From Hirudinaria manillensis (taxonomy: Eukaryota > Annelida > Clitellata > Hirudinida > Hirudinidae), in the NCBI GenBank assembly GCA_034509925.1, contig CM067533.1, positions 3,968,035 to 4,032,034 of the forward strand: a stretch of 64,000 nucleotides of DNA. Reading direction: 5' to 3'. Made by a program: the position numbers and the translations under genes. The first letter of the stretch is position 1; every line of letters begins with the position of its first letter. Of this stretch, positions 1 to 9,833 are shown one piece after another. Below the pieces are notes generated by a model. The model was not told where the DNA came from and did no database searches. It worked only from the letters and a program-made list of their open reading frames with translations.

Positions 1-2680
1 GTATCACACTCTGCATTGTGGCTTTCATTCAGTTTCAGCCACGTGGTCCTGTTGAGCAGACATCTTTTCATCTGGGAGTCTGTTGACATCTTTCTCATAA
101 ATAAATCTGAAAAGAGTAGCTAGTGCTCTACTTGCTACTAGCTTAGTACAACATATCCTCATAAATATTAATTACAAATTTCAATACTAGAAACCTGAGT
201 TATGACTTTCACAGCTTTGTATATTCGGAGTGAAAATGGCCAAGTCAAAGTTGCATCTCTATAAAAGTATGGTATGGTTATTTTGCATCTTTGTCTGGTT
301 AATGTCAATGCTAAAAAATTGTCAAAGCCTACCAATAAACCCCTTAGCAAGGCTTCTGGTTGTCTGTCACCAGTTGAATTAAACCATAAAATCTTCAGAC
401 TGGAATCACACATTTTCTGTAAGTAATCTTATCTGTACGGACTCTAATCTGAAGAAATTAGCTAACCTATCTTTTCTTGATGCTTTGTATTCACATTGGA
501 ACCATTTGACACAAACCTGAAGATTTTTACAATAGACTGATTATGGTCATTCAAATCCACAGTGGGAGAATATTACTCACGTCAATGCTTTCCTCAGTAT
601 GAGCACCATCGAGATAAAATGTCATTCCATTATGGTTCAATTTCTGACATCTTCCAGGCCAATGAGTAGAAGATAGTCCTGTTCAACATTTTCCATTTTT
701 TTAAAAATTATGGTATGTATTTCAGATGTGACATGCAGAAAGAACCTTGCAAAACTTTGCAATCCAGATTTCGTTCTTTACATATGATTGGCAATTCTTT
801 GACGATAGACAAGACCTTTCCGTATTCTTCCAATCTCTGATTTAATTCTGAGCATAGATTAAAAATAAATTTCATCTAGTTTCAATCAAACAAACTCACC
901 TTTAGAATGATTATTGAGCCAAAACGAGCAAAGTTCAACTGCCAATGAAGCATTGTGCGACTGCATGGTCCCAGGAATTCCCAAATTGCAGGCAGATATA
1001 TCTAGTCCTGGTGCTAAATATAATGGAGCCTATCAAAGAAACATTTTCAGAATTAAAGTACAAAACACTTTTAAGATTGTAAATCAGATTAGTCTCATAC
1101 CCCAATCTCATGGGCTCTTCTCTTGAGTACGGTCATGGCTTCTTCTTTCTGAGATACTGTAATTGCTGGGACCCCTCTCTGAAAAATTTAAGAAATATGC
1201 TGAGTACTACTTGATTTCATATGATTTAAATGATACCTTCAACCTTGAAAATTCCAGCTTTGTTCCAGGCAATCTCTTCAATAGTATTTCCCAAAACACT
1301 GGTATGATCCATTCCAAGGCTAGTCACACCACAAACAACAGGATTTCTAAAAATGACATATATTGACAATCTTCAATGTAGCTTTACAACAAAACAAGAA
1401 AACAAACTGGATGATATTTGTGCAGTCATATTGTCCTCCAATGCCAACCTCAATAATAGCTACATCAACCTGAAATACCAAATATTAACTTAAATATTCA
1501 AATAAAGGGGCCATCCATAAAGTACTTCAAGTGGAAGGGTCTAAGAAATTGTGATAGTGACAATCTTGTCATAGGATAAACCTATGTTTGACACCACACA
1601 AAATAAAAATTAAGTTTTATTGGAAAATGTGATATAGTTATAAAATTATATTAAATTGAATCTCCTGCAATACATCCTTTTATTAAGTTGTTCTATAAGT
1701 TCTTCTGTGGTATTTAAAAATCTTTTTAGTTGGAACATATGACACACTATGAGTGTGACAGGAAGTTAAAAATGGTCTAAAGTAGTGACATATTATTTGA
1801 ATGGCCCCAAAAGAAGACAAAAATAAAACACCTTTTCATTTAGAAATGTATGTAGGGCCATTAAAGTGAGGAATCTGAAATAAGCTGGCATCATTCCATC
1901 ATGTGCTTCCTTCAGCAATATTTTGTTTTAATAAGTCAATAAAGCTAGCAAGGTTAGAAAACTATAAAAACATTACTTTAGAATGATGTAATGGCAAATA
2001 ACAATCCCAGAAATACTCAGTAAAAAGATCTTTAGACAGTGGCTTCCCATTTATACGTATTCTCTCCCTTACTTCAACAATGTGGGGCGAGCTGTGCAAT
2101 ATTAAATCACATATTTATTACTGTTGCCACTTATGATGAATATCAAACATAATGCCTGAAAAATCCTGTCTTGAAACCGTGAGTCCTGAGGATGCTTTCA
2201 CTAAATGCACAGGTTGAACCTTTCCCTTTTGTTCCAGAGACATGAATTATGTTTAATTTGTCAATTTCTTCTATCTGAGTGGAGCCAAATGGTAGTGTTA
2301 CCAAGATAATAATCATAGAACTATTATCATTTTATGAATAACCTTTAAACCAATTCTTTTGAGACAGAGGAGCATTGCTGACAACTTGTCCTCCTGTTTC
2401 AGAAGTTTTGCTTTCTCCAGAGTGACAGCATTTGATTGAAGACCATTCAATGCATTTATTGCATTCTTCAAAGAAATCAAACCAAAATTAAAATATAAAT
2501 ACAAATACAATTTCGATATGAGATTCTGTTAAAGTTACAAGGAATATAAGCAAATGAAGAATCCAGGTAAAAAAAACAGTTGATGAGCAAAATATAAAAA
2601 ATGTTAAGTTTTTAATGCAATCAATAACACATAGGAAGTACCTCGTATGATTTACTGTCAATGGAAGAGGATAAGGCCAT
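1..2680 (-). CDS. FPGS: Folylpolyglutamate synthase, 3' end beyond window
   Basis: Adds glutamates to folates in cytosol or mitochondria so that they are retained and used in one-carbon metabolism. Fifteen exons, all in phase, read right to left: 2680-2642, 2465-2343, 2274-2156, 2091-1977, 1909-1832, 1469-1408, 1346-1244, 1178-1101, 1029-900, 847-746, 678-581, 516-439, 416-333, 258-195, 106-<1 (about 459 residues seen). The Mur-ligase P-loop [11 protein letters not shown] sits near residue 65, followed by [23 protein letters not shown]-type glycine run, [19 protein letters not shown] and [13 protein letters not shown], all typical of FPGS. The chosen ATG gives a cytosolic-type start (MALSSSID); a mitochondrial leader could lie upstream in frame. 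The exon ending at 2156 uses a GC rather than GT donor. The C-terminus is missing off the left edge. Confidence 0.95.
1507..1808. repeat. MITE in an FPGS intron
   Basis: About 300 bp, AT-rich, lying wholly inside the intron between the exons at 1832 and 1469. It opens with GGGGCCATCCATAAAGTA and closes with an imperfect inverted copy (ATGGCCCC at 1801-1808, preceded by GTGACATATTATTTGA). No coding capacity is seen. The CATCCATAAAGTA end recurs at 32.39 kb and inverted at 33.13 kb, so this is a dispersed non-autonomous DNA transposon. The superfamily is not assigned. Confidence 0.6.
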
Positions 2681-3753
2681 AGTACTAAAGCATCGATGCT
2701 TAGTTAATCGCGCAAAATTGAGTAGAGCTTTCAAAGTTCTTCCCATGAGTTTAAATAATTTTTCTATTTACGATCTAGCGTACTTTGACTCGATCATTAA
2801 CTGCCCTATAACCCGCGTGTTCAGCCCACACGTGTTATTGTTATTTGTTTTATTGTTATGAATTTTCTTTGTTAGTTATTTTCAAAGTAAAAGCGTTGTA
2901 TAAATCTTATAAATACTCTATAATTTGCTAAACCCGATATATAGTGTGAATTCAGTTTCTATTACCAAAATTAAAAATATCCCCCGAAATTATTGCTTCC
3001 CACCTTCCTTAGAGAACAGAATGGCTGAATTGTTGGTAATGGAAATAATTGTAATATGTCCTTTTCGAACCTGGTCTGTACATCCTAGACAGAATAGTAT
3101 ATCAATATGCTTTGAAGTGATTTCGGCGAATAAAATTTGCTTGAGTATTCGATTCTTGTTCATAGTTTCTAAGTTTTAATATATTTTGTGTTTTAGCCAA
3201 TAAATCTTTTCTCGAACATGAAAATTATTTTACTTTGAGTTGGTATTTGATGCAATCAAATTGGCCTCTTAAACTCTGAAATACTACCCAGGAATCGCAT
3301 AGTCTGAAAGAAAGTGTTCACACTGCCCGAGGGAGTCTGAAATGTCCAATTGATATTTCAGGAACTTCAATGTTTACAATCATAAAATGGGTCAACGTTT
3401 CTGGAGTTCTATTTCTTTCTTTGCTGAGTATCCTATTCATAAGTGATATTTTACTTCGAATTCAAGTTTTCCGAAAATGAAAATTTAAATTTAGTTTAAA
3501 TAAAATTTTACTTAAAAATCAGTTTGCAATACTGTTTAGTAACTCTTTTAGTTGATTATGGCCAGGAAAGCTTTACAGGCTTCTGAATGATGACGAGTCA
3601 AATGAATAATGACACTACTCGTATTTTTCTCCATGCCACACTTCTTACTTGATTCGTCAGAAACTTGGCAAACATACTTTCCCGTATTTTTGTTGTAAAA
3701 AATTCAGTTTTCCTCCTTTTCACTCTCATATTCACATGTTTGCATGTCAACAG
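2681..3753. other. Intergenic, no gene recognised
   Basis: AT-rich spacer between the FPGS start and the cadherin-like exon. Short open frames (for example 2661-2861 and 2925-3179 on +) show no domain, no splice context and no family resemblance. The stretch just upstream of 2680 would hold the FPGS promoter, but no TATA box or other element stands out. Confidence 0.4.
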
Positions 3754-3955
3754 CAAACAAATCGCCTGTCACAATGCCTCTGTCGTCTCCAATCAAAGCA
3801 GCAAAAGCAATAAAAGAGAAACTGTGGGAAGTCGATCACGACAGCACAGCACCTCCTTACGACACCGTCAGAGAATATGCCTTCGAGGGAACTGGCAGTT
3901 TCGCTGGTTCACTAAGCTCTTTGGCTTCAAATTACGAAGAAGAATTCGAATTCAG
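3754..3955 (+). CDS. Orphan exon encoding a classical-cadherin cytoplasmic tail
   Basis: One exon with an AG acceptor before 3754 and a GT donor after 3955. The translation contains IKEKLWEVDHDSTAPPYDT, REYAFEGTGS and FAGSLSSLAS, followed by an acidic run (NYEEEFEF). This is the juxtamembrane-to-catenin-binding segment of classical cadherins, closest in style to invertebrate N-cadherins. Family tails continue with an aromatic DYLNEWGP-like block that binds beta-catenin; I could not find that block in the following 5 kb. No ectodomain, EGF, laminin-G or transmembrane exon lies nearby. It could be one exon of a gene with very long introns, an alternative exon, or a relic left by segmental duplication. 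Family assignment is strong; functional status is not. Confidence 0.72.
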
Positions 3956-4588
3956 GTTGAGTTTTGGTTTTGAAAATATTTTAAATTTTAATTGACCTGA
4001 ACTCGTCATTGTTATAAAACGAAGTCGACGATGCCTGTAGTTGAACAATTTCTTCTGCATGTGCTCGAAATATGACAAATGGGTACACTTTTTGACATTT
4101 GGCACAAAACTTCTGAAAGGACTTAGGACAGAGTGATAAATTTTCTTGTTGGTCATACAGGAATGGTGCAGAAGACATCTTTTGTGGTTATTTTTCTGTT
4201 AATGGTCTACTGACTGACTCGGCAAATAGCTTGTATTTCTCAATTGCCATTATGAAGTCCTTTGCTTGCTAAACAAATAACTGCTGTTCACAAGAAGAAT
4301 GGATAAAAAAATGTTTTAGTGTCGAATCCAAGTAAGTCGTTGCCAAATGAATATCATTTATGGATGTCCAACTGCGTTACTAGCTCCTAGGAGTGGAGTG
4401 TACCATGAATGGATTATATACACGGCGATCTTTAACGTTCCAGTCAGTTAAGTCGTCTCTACTTATATCAATCTAGATAAGATTTATGTAACTTCGTTGC
4501 AGGATGTTATCAGTTAAAAGATCTTTAATACAAGCAACGTCCTTCAGTAATTAATGTTCTTATTTCATATTTAATATGTTTTCACCCA
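3956..4588. other. Spacer with an uncertain minus-strand open frame
   Basis: A minus-strand frame at 3981-4178 is rich in Cys and aromatic residues (CPKSFQKFCAKCQKVYPF) and may be joined by another open stretch at about 4200-4290 (KYKLFAESVSRPL). No splice sites clearly connect them and I recognise no family. It lies downstream of the stop of the terminal exon at 4589-4734, so it would have to be a separate gene or chance. Confidence 0.25.
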
Positions 4589-4734
4589 CTAGCCGTTTAA
4601 TTTATCAAACGGTTCAAACACCAAGTCTGGCACATAAATTCCGCCACCCATCCCAATCTGCAGCTTTTCTTCTGTTTCGCAGATGGATTTAGATGTTAAA
4701 TGCCCAGAAAATAATGTAAATCGATATTTAAAAG
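4589..4734 (-). CDS. Terminal exon of an unidentified gene
   Basis: A minus-strand frame of 47 codons begins at a good acceptor (TTTTTCAG before 4734, entering in phase 1) and ends in TAG at 4591-4589. The peptide includes AFKYRFTLFSGHLTSKS, ICETEEKLQIG and MGGGIYVPDLVFEPFDKLNG, and looks like folded protein rather than chance translation. A GAAATAAG stretch lies downstream as a possible weak poly(A) signal. I cannot name the family. Upstream exons should lie at higher coordinates, but the Helitron starts 430 bp away and no matching exon was seen, so this may be an exon stranded by transposon activity. Confidence 0.4.
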
Positions 4735-5166
4735 CTGAAAAATCTTAAATCTACCAAAAAAAGTGTCTTTCATGTCTCTGTAAACAGAAATATTTACGAA
4801 GGCCGCTTGTTTGACTTGCCCGTTCTAAAGCAGGAGAGCGAGTCTAAAGATCCATCTCGGTAAAGTACAGACTGAGGATCTGCGTTTGGCCTTTTGGATA
4901 ATTTCGGATCGGTTTCTTATCGGAGAAAGTCGAAAGTCGGATATTTATAAGTAATGAAGTTAATTTCATTGTTTTGCCTAATATAATTTTTTTAAATATA
5001 AATTTATAAATAAAACAAATAAGTTTCATTGATCAATTTGAATATGTTTCAGTGGTTTCACGAAAATAAAGCCTACGCCAAAAATGTGTTGAAGTTAAGA
5101 TCATCGGCATTTATATTGCTTTGTTGCAGTATACACATTTCTTTTCATTTTTTATTAGTAATGTAA

Positions 5167-6624
5167 TCTATATAAATAAAAATGCAATGTGCGTTTGTAA
5201 CATGCTAATGTTCTCTGAAAGTACTTGACCAATTGCTTTGAAATTTTGACACAACATAGTACTCGATCAGGGGAGTGTTTGTATATAGGTTTCATATATG
5301 TGCCACAACTATATCACGTAAAAATACGTTTTTTTCGCAAATCCGGCCATCTTGCCATGAACGAAAAAAAGCGAACATTTAAATTTTTATTAAAATAATA
5401 AAATTAAATAATTTTACGACAGTATTATATTAAATTTATCTTTGGTTTGTCTCCTCTAGAAAGTGTATCAGCAAAATATCAAACGGCATAGTTTAATTGT
5501 AAAAATAAACATATTAGAAAATGTGTGCTTTTTCATTTCTTTGTAAATAAAAATTTAACTGTGTTTGCACTTAATCAATGTTATCTGAAAGTTCTTACCA
5601 ATTGCTTTGAAATTTTGACACAACATAGTACTCGATTAGACGATTGTTTTTATATAGGTTTCATATAAATGTCATTAAACGTTATTAATTCATTTTTGTT
5701 TGATTCCTACAGAAACTGTATCAGTAGAACCTCAAATTAAGTATGGTGAAATTGTAAAAATAAAATGTCGTTTTTTGTCATTTTGAAACGAAATTATGCC
5801 AAGACCACGAAGGCGAAATCAGAATTGCGGCTGAACATCTTGAATTTCACCTGGAGGAATATCTAAAGAAATTTGTTGAAAGGAATTCAAAGGACACGAA
5901 AGACCAGCTGAAATGTCTTTTAAAGATATTGAAGAATTGAACGCTATATAGCAGATACCCCTGTGCGCAACCATCAGAGACCAAGGAAAGCAAATAAATG
6001 TTCTGCGACAAAACTTGAAAAAATTAAACAAATTCTCCGTCCATAAGCTTGAAGAAAGTAGAGAAGGAACAAAACAATGGAGCAGTTTGTTTCAAACCAA
6101 AGTTGAAACTCTCATAACTGATATAGGAAAAGTTCAGAGTTCAACAAAATTAACATTTATTAACACGAAATCTAAGATTGAAAACGCCGACGATAGTCAA
6201 AGGAAAAAAAGAACATAATTGGTCTCCACCACAGTTGCAGGATATGATGGATATTATTTATGCAGAGGAAGATCGACAGCAGATATAAGTAAATTAGCAG
6301 TAAAACAAATGCGAAATGGTTGATCTGACTTCAGGAAGAATTTCATTGCCTCATAATTTCTGTATTTTCGTGACAAAAAGACAAAAGAAGAATTGATTGA
6401 AAAAGTACTTCGAAATATTCAAAGCATTAGGATCATGGGCAATTACATGTTGCGTTTTCTAGAATCGGGAAACCTGATAATGTCTGTATTTGTACAGAGA
6501 ACGGAACAACTAACCCTCAAGCATTGTGAAATTGTAAAAATAAACATCTTAGCAAATATCTAAATTTCTTTCTTTTAAAATTAATTAAATTGAGCCACAG
6601 CAACGCGTGGCTGGGCACCGCTAG
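5167..6624 (+). mobile_element. Helitron, defective
   Basis: It starts TCTATATAAATAAAAATG and ends CTAG, inserted between A (5166) and T (6625), with no target duplication, as expected for rolling-circle Helitrons. A perfect 6-bp stem (AGCCAC 6593-6598 with GTGGCT 6607-6612, 8-nt loop) sits 12 nt before the 3' end. Inside, the 5' sequence is repeated: the segment with TTGCTTTGAAATTTTGACAC and CATAGTACTCGAT at about 5230-5275 recurs at about 5603-5640. A motif near AATTGTAAAAATAAA occurs three times (about 5500, 5750 and 6530). This suggests nested or repeatedly captured ends. Confidence 0.85.
5788..6540 (+). pseudogene. Decayed Helitron Rep/helicase fragments
   Basis: Remnants of the RepHel polyprotein inside the Helitron. 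One frame reads RDQGKQINVLRQNLKKLNKF (about 5975-6040); near 6330-6370 a frame reads LTSGRISLPHNFC, which matches the helicase segment where Helitron proteins usually have RI-LP-NFC. Stops and frameshifts break it throughout, and no complete Rep HUH motif or Walker box survives. The copy is non-autonomous. Confidence 0.6.
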
Positions 6625-9426
6625 TACATAATAAATATTATAATTAAATATGATTTTTCTATGATGAATCATTAAATATCCCGGCAGATTATTTAAAAAA
6701 TTAAGACACTCACAAATATGACGTACCGTCTATTTTGATGCAAAATTCAATACAAGACAGTATCTTGTAATAAACACGATAATAATAACAATAATGATCA
6801 TTAGTTTCCCTCAATTTGTGGAAATTCGTGAAAACGAAATTTCAATTTATATATATATAATTATATCCTGCAATAAGTAGGAAATTTAATGTTAAGCATA
6901 ACCATAAATGAAAATGAAACATTTACATGCAAAATATATTTCAAAGATCGGCTCTTATCGCAAATTTCCAGCCAAATACTGCTTGGGAAATAATTGCTTC
7001 GCTCAGGAAATATAATAAGCTTCCGTACCTCCCCCAAACTCAAACTTAATGCATTTTATGCGTCCATTTAATCCCCGCATGCTCGGATGAGATTTTGCAC
7101 TTGGTTTAACATTAATCGACCATTTCAAGCCAACATTCTTTAATTAAGATTCGAAATTCTTCTGCATAAGATTTACAATTTTTCTTTAAAGCACATGGTA
7201 GGAACAATCGGAAATAATGATAACAAGGTGTCTATAAAATCAAGAGGATAATCAAGGGGTTTTTTATAAATCGAAAATGCTTCTGCGAAAAAAGCTTGGT
7301 GTGCCTGAAATAGCAGCGGACCATGGAATAATCGATAGAGCGTCCATTAGGCTGATCGCAAACGAGTTTCCCTCAATTACTTAACAGCGCCAATATCGTA
7401 ACTCATCGGAGTCGTGCAATCGACCAATTCGCACGATGTGAATTAGCACGACATTATATATTAAGATAACGAATGCGTAAGACATTGAGAGGAGCGCCAA
7501 AAAAAAAACAATTAATTAGATTTCGTTCAGCTTCACATATCGTAAGCAGTCTCGAACGGTAGGTCACTGTAAGGAATAAAACAATAAGGAAAAAGTAGGA
7601 GGAGGAGAGTCATTTGTCGAGGAGGTGAAGGGGGATGGAACCACCAAGTTGTTGGGGTGCCAATTGCATCCTTCGATAAATGGTTCCTAATAGAATACCA
7701 GCACCCTGTTACACCCTTGTTTCGCAAGAATTTCCAGTAACGCTTCCGCCTTTTGATCTTCAATAGTCTGCGATACTTTTTACTTTTTAATTTCTTTTCC
7801 TGGTGTTCCATCCTGCAAATAATACGTTTTCTCTAAACGGCCGAATTGTAAAAACTGATTCGGTGTTCATGAAACACCTAGAATGAGATAAATAATGAAC
7901 GTAATAAATATTCAAATCGCTGTCTTCCACTTATGATTCTTGATTGTCGGTGACCTCCTGAGTACCTTTGATTTAATATAATTGTCCCTTACCCATTGAA
8001 AAACAGAGAAAACAAGAACAGATTGTTGTAAATAACAACGGTTTGTTCGGTTCTAGCATCCATCATGTGCCCATAAAGCCGGTGCAGTGCAATGGAATGA
8101 AATATTAAACAATGGAGATTTAAAATGACGAGGGGTAATTTTTATAAAATGATAACATCTTCTATCCTGCCTGAAATCATTACGATAAAGAATAAATATA
8201 ATAAATAAAGAACATAATATACAGTTGTGGTGTCAGAAATCGCTTTGAAATGCAAATTTTTATCATTAATGTTTGGGTCATTACAAATTTTTATTCAAAT
8301 TTGAAACGATATCGTCACCTCATCGAAGCAAGTCAAAGTAAAACGAATCGCAGTAAAATAATCCTTGGATTTTTAATCAAATATAAGATTATTGGAGAAG
8401 AAATGAAATTTCCTGAAGCTTTAAGGGAGCGCGCTTGAATGCACAATTAGAAAATCACACACTCATATAATTCTGTATTGGCAAACACTAGCATTTAATC
8501 TCTGGAAATTCCAAAGTTGACAACATCAGTAAAACTTCATTCAAAATAAAACCTACTCCAAATTGTTTCTCCGATGCAAGATCGAGTTTCTCTGGCGCGA
8601 GAGGTAGCGGCCTTCACTTAAGAGGCACAAAAATGCAGCTTTGAGATTCTCCAAGATGGGGATGAAAACTTAAAAATCAAATCGTCCTTCTCAAAATTCC
8701 CAGTAGAGTTTTTAATGGATGAGTGGAAACAATGAACATCACGCTCCTTATCGGATGCGTGCCTCTGAATGCGGCGTTTCGGTTATCTCGGAAGCTTTCG
8801 ATTTTCTTCAAGTTCATCATTCGAGCAAAAACATTCGCTGATAAGAAAACGAATGTTCGATTCCTTGCCGGATGTTGAAGACATTTTCTTGATGTACCTC
8901 GGACATGTCCTGAAAACTGATTCAGACGTGGTTTGCATGAAAAGACTCCCTCCTAGCGAGGATAAGTGATGATTCATCGCTCGATCTCACTTTTCTGTCC
9001 TGAATAGAAAGAATACGCTTTTAAATTTTAATAGTTTCATGTAATTGCCGGTGAAGCAAAACTACAACAAGAGCAAATGATTTATTTTCAATTAATTAAC
9101 ATAATTTTCATGGTAATTCAATATGAATTCAAATGACCGAAACATTTGCTGTTGAAAACAAGACAAATTACTTTCTTGTTTGATAATGGTTATTTGATTA
9201 CGATCATTGGCTGGATAGCACCGAATTTATTTTTGTATCTTATTATTTTGCATAATTCCAAACAGAAATTAAGCAGAACATCTGATAAACAAGGAGATGC
9301 GGGGCATAACTTGGGGCATTAAGCGAGGATTATGCAATATGCTTGTTCAATGGAGCGCGCAGTTCGTGGCAGTGTCGTCAGAACCGTGAAATGGAAACTG
9401 ATCATAGTTTCGATTCTAAGATATAA
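6625..9426. other. Long stretch without a recognisable gene
   Basis: Nothing here matches a family I know. CG dinucleotides look commoner than in the gene run after 19 kb. Two items only: a minus-strand frame at 7811-7533 whose ATG directly follows a TTTGCAG acceptor-like sequence and that begins with a very basic segment (LLKIKRRKRYWKFLRNKG); and overlapping open frames on both strands at 8769-8977 with no family resemblance. About 9300-9420 leads into the pentanucleotide tract. Confidence 0.4.
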
Positions 9427-9597
9427 CATAACAACAACACAACACAACACAACACAACACAACACAACACAACACAACACAACACAACACAACACAACAC
9501 AACACAACACAACACAACACAACATAACACAACATAACATAACATAACATAACATAACATAACATAACATAACATAACATAACATAACATAACATAA
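9427..9597. repeat. Pentanucleotide tandem repeat, left part
   Basis: A pure tandem array, first AACAC units then AACAT units, with a short mixed zone between (about 9520-9535). It stops abruptly at the Gypsy LTR and resumes on the far side of the element (15085-15105, ATAACATAAC...), showing that the element inserted into the array. The open frames through the array (both strands) are artefacts of the repeat. Confidence 0.97.
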
Positions 9598-9818
9598 TGT
9601 TGTAACCCGGGGTCTGATGAATTAATTAACGTAAAGATATCTTTATTGGATTTAACTAATGGCAAATACGGCTGGACGATTTGGTCGATTGCTTGTCCCG
9701 ATGGAACTGCCTAATGACTCGAATCGCTAGATACGACTTCGAAATAAAAGATTCTGAATATTAACTAAACTTAATTAATTAATTATTTAATTAATTAATT
9801 AATGTCAGGGATCCAACA
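9598..9818 (-). repeat. 3' LTR of the Gypsy element
   Basis: 221 bp, TG...CA ends. It contains an AT-only near-palindrome built of TTAATTAATTAA units near its inner edge. As far as I can read, it is base-for-base the same as the LTR at 14864-15084. Confidence 0.95.
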
Positions 9819-9833
9819 TTACCCCCTCCTTAA
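9819..9833 (-). promoter_or_regulatory. Polypurine tract for plus-strand priming
   Basis: On the minus strand the sequence before the 3' LTR reads TTAAGGAGGGGGTAA. The gag-pol stop codon (TAA, 9832-9830) lies within it, so coding sequence runs right up to the tract. Confidence 0.8.

Noticed and set aside
8769-8977. Overlapping open frames on both strands
   Set aside because: No family resemblance, splice context or codon pattern favouring either strand.
9427-9597. Candidate telomeric or CRISPR-like repeat array
   Set aside because: Units are a plain microsatellite without spacers, and AACAC/AACAT is not a known telomere unit.
9319-9665. Long open frames made of Cys/Val/Leu or Thr/Gln/His/Asn repeats
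   Set aside because: They are translations of the AACAC/AACAT tandem array.
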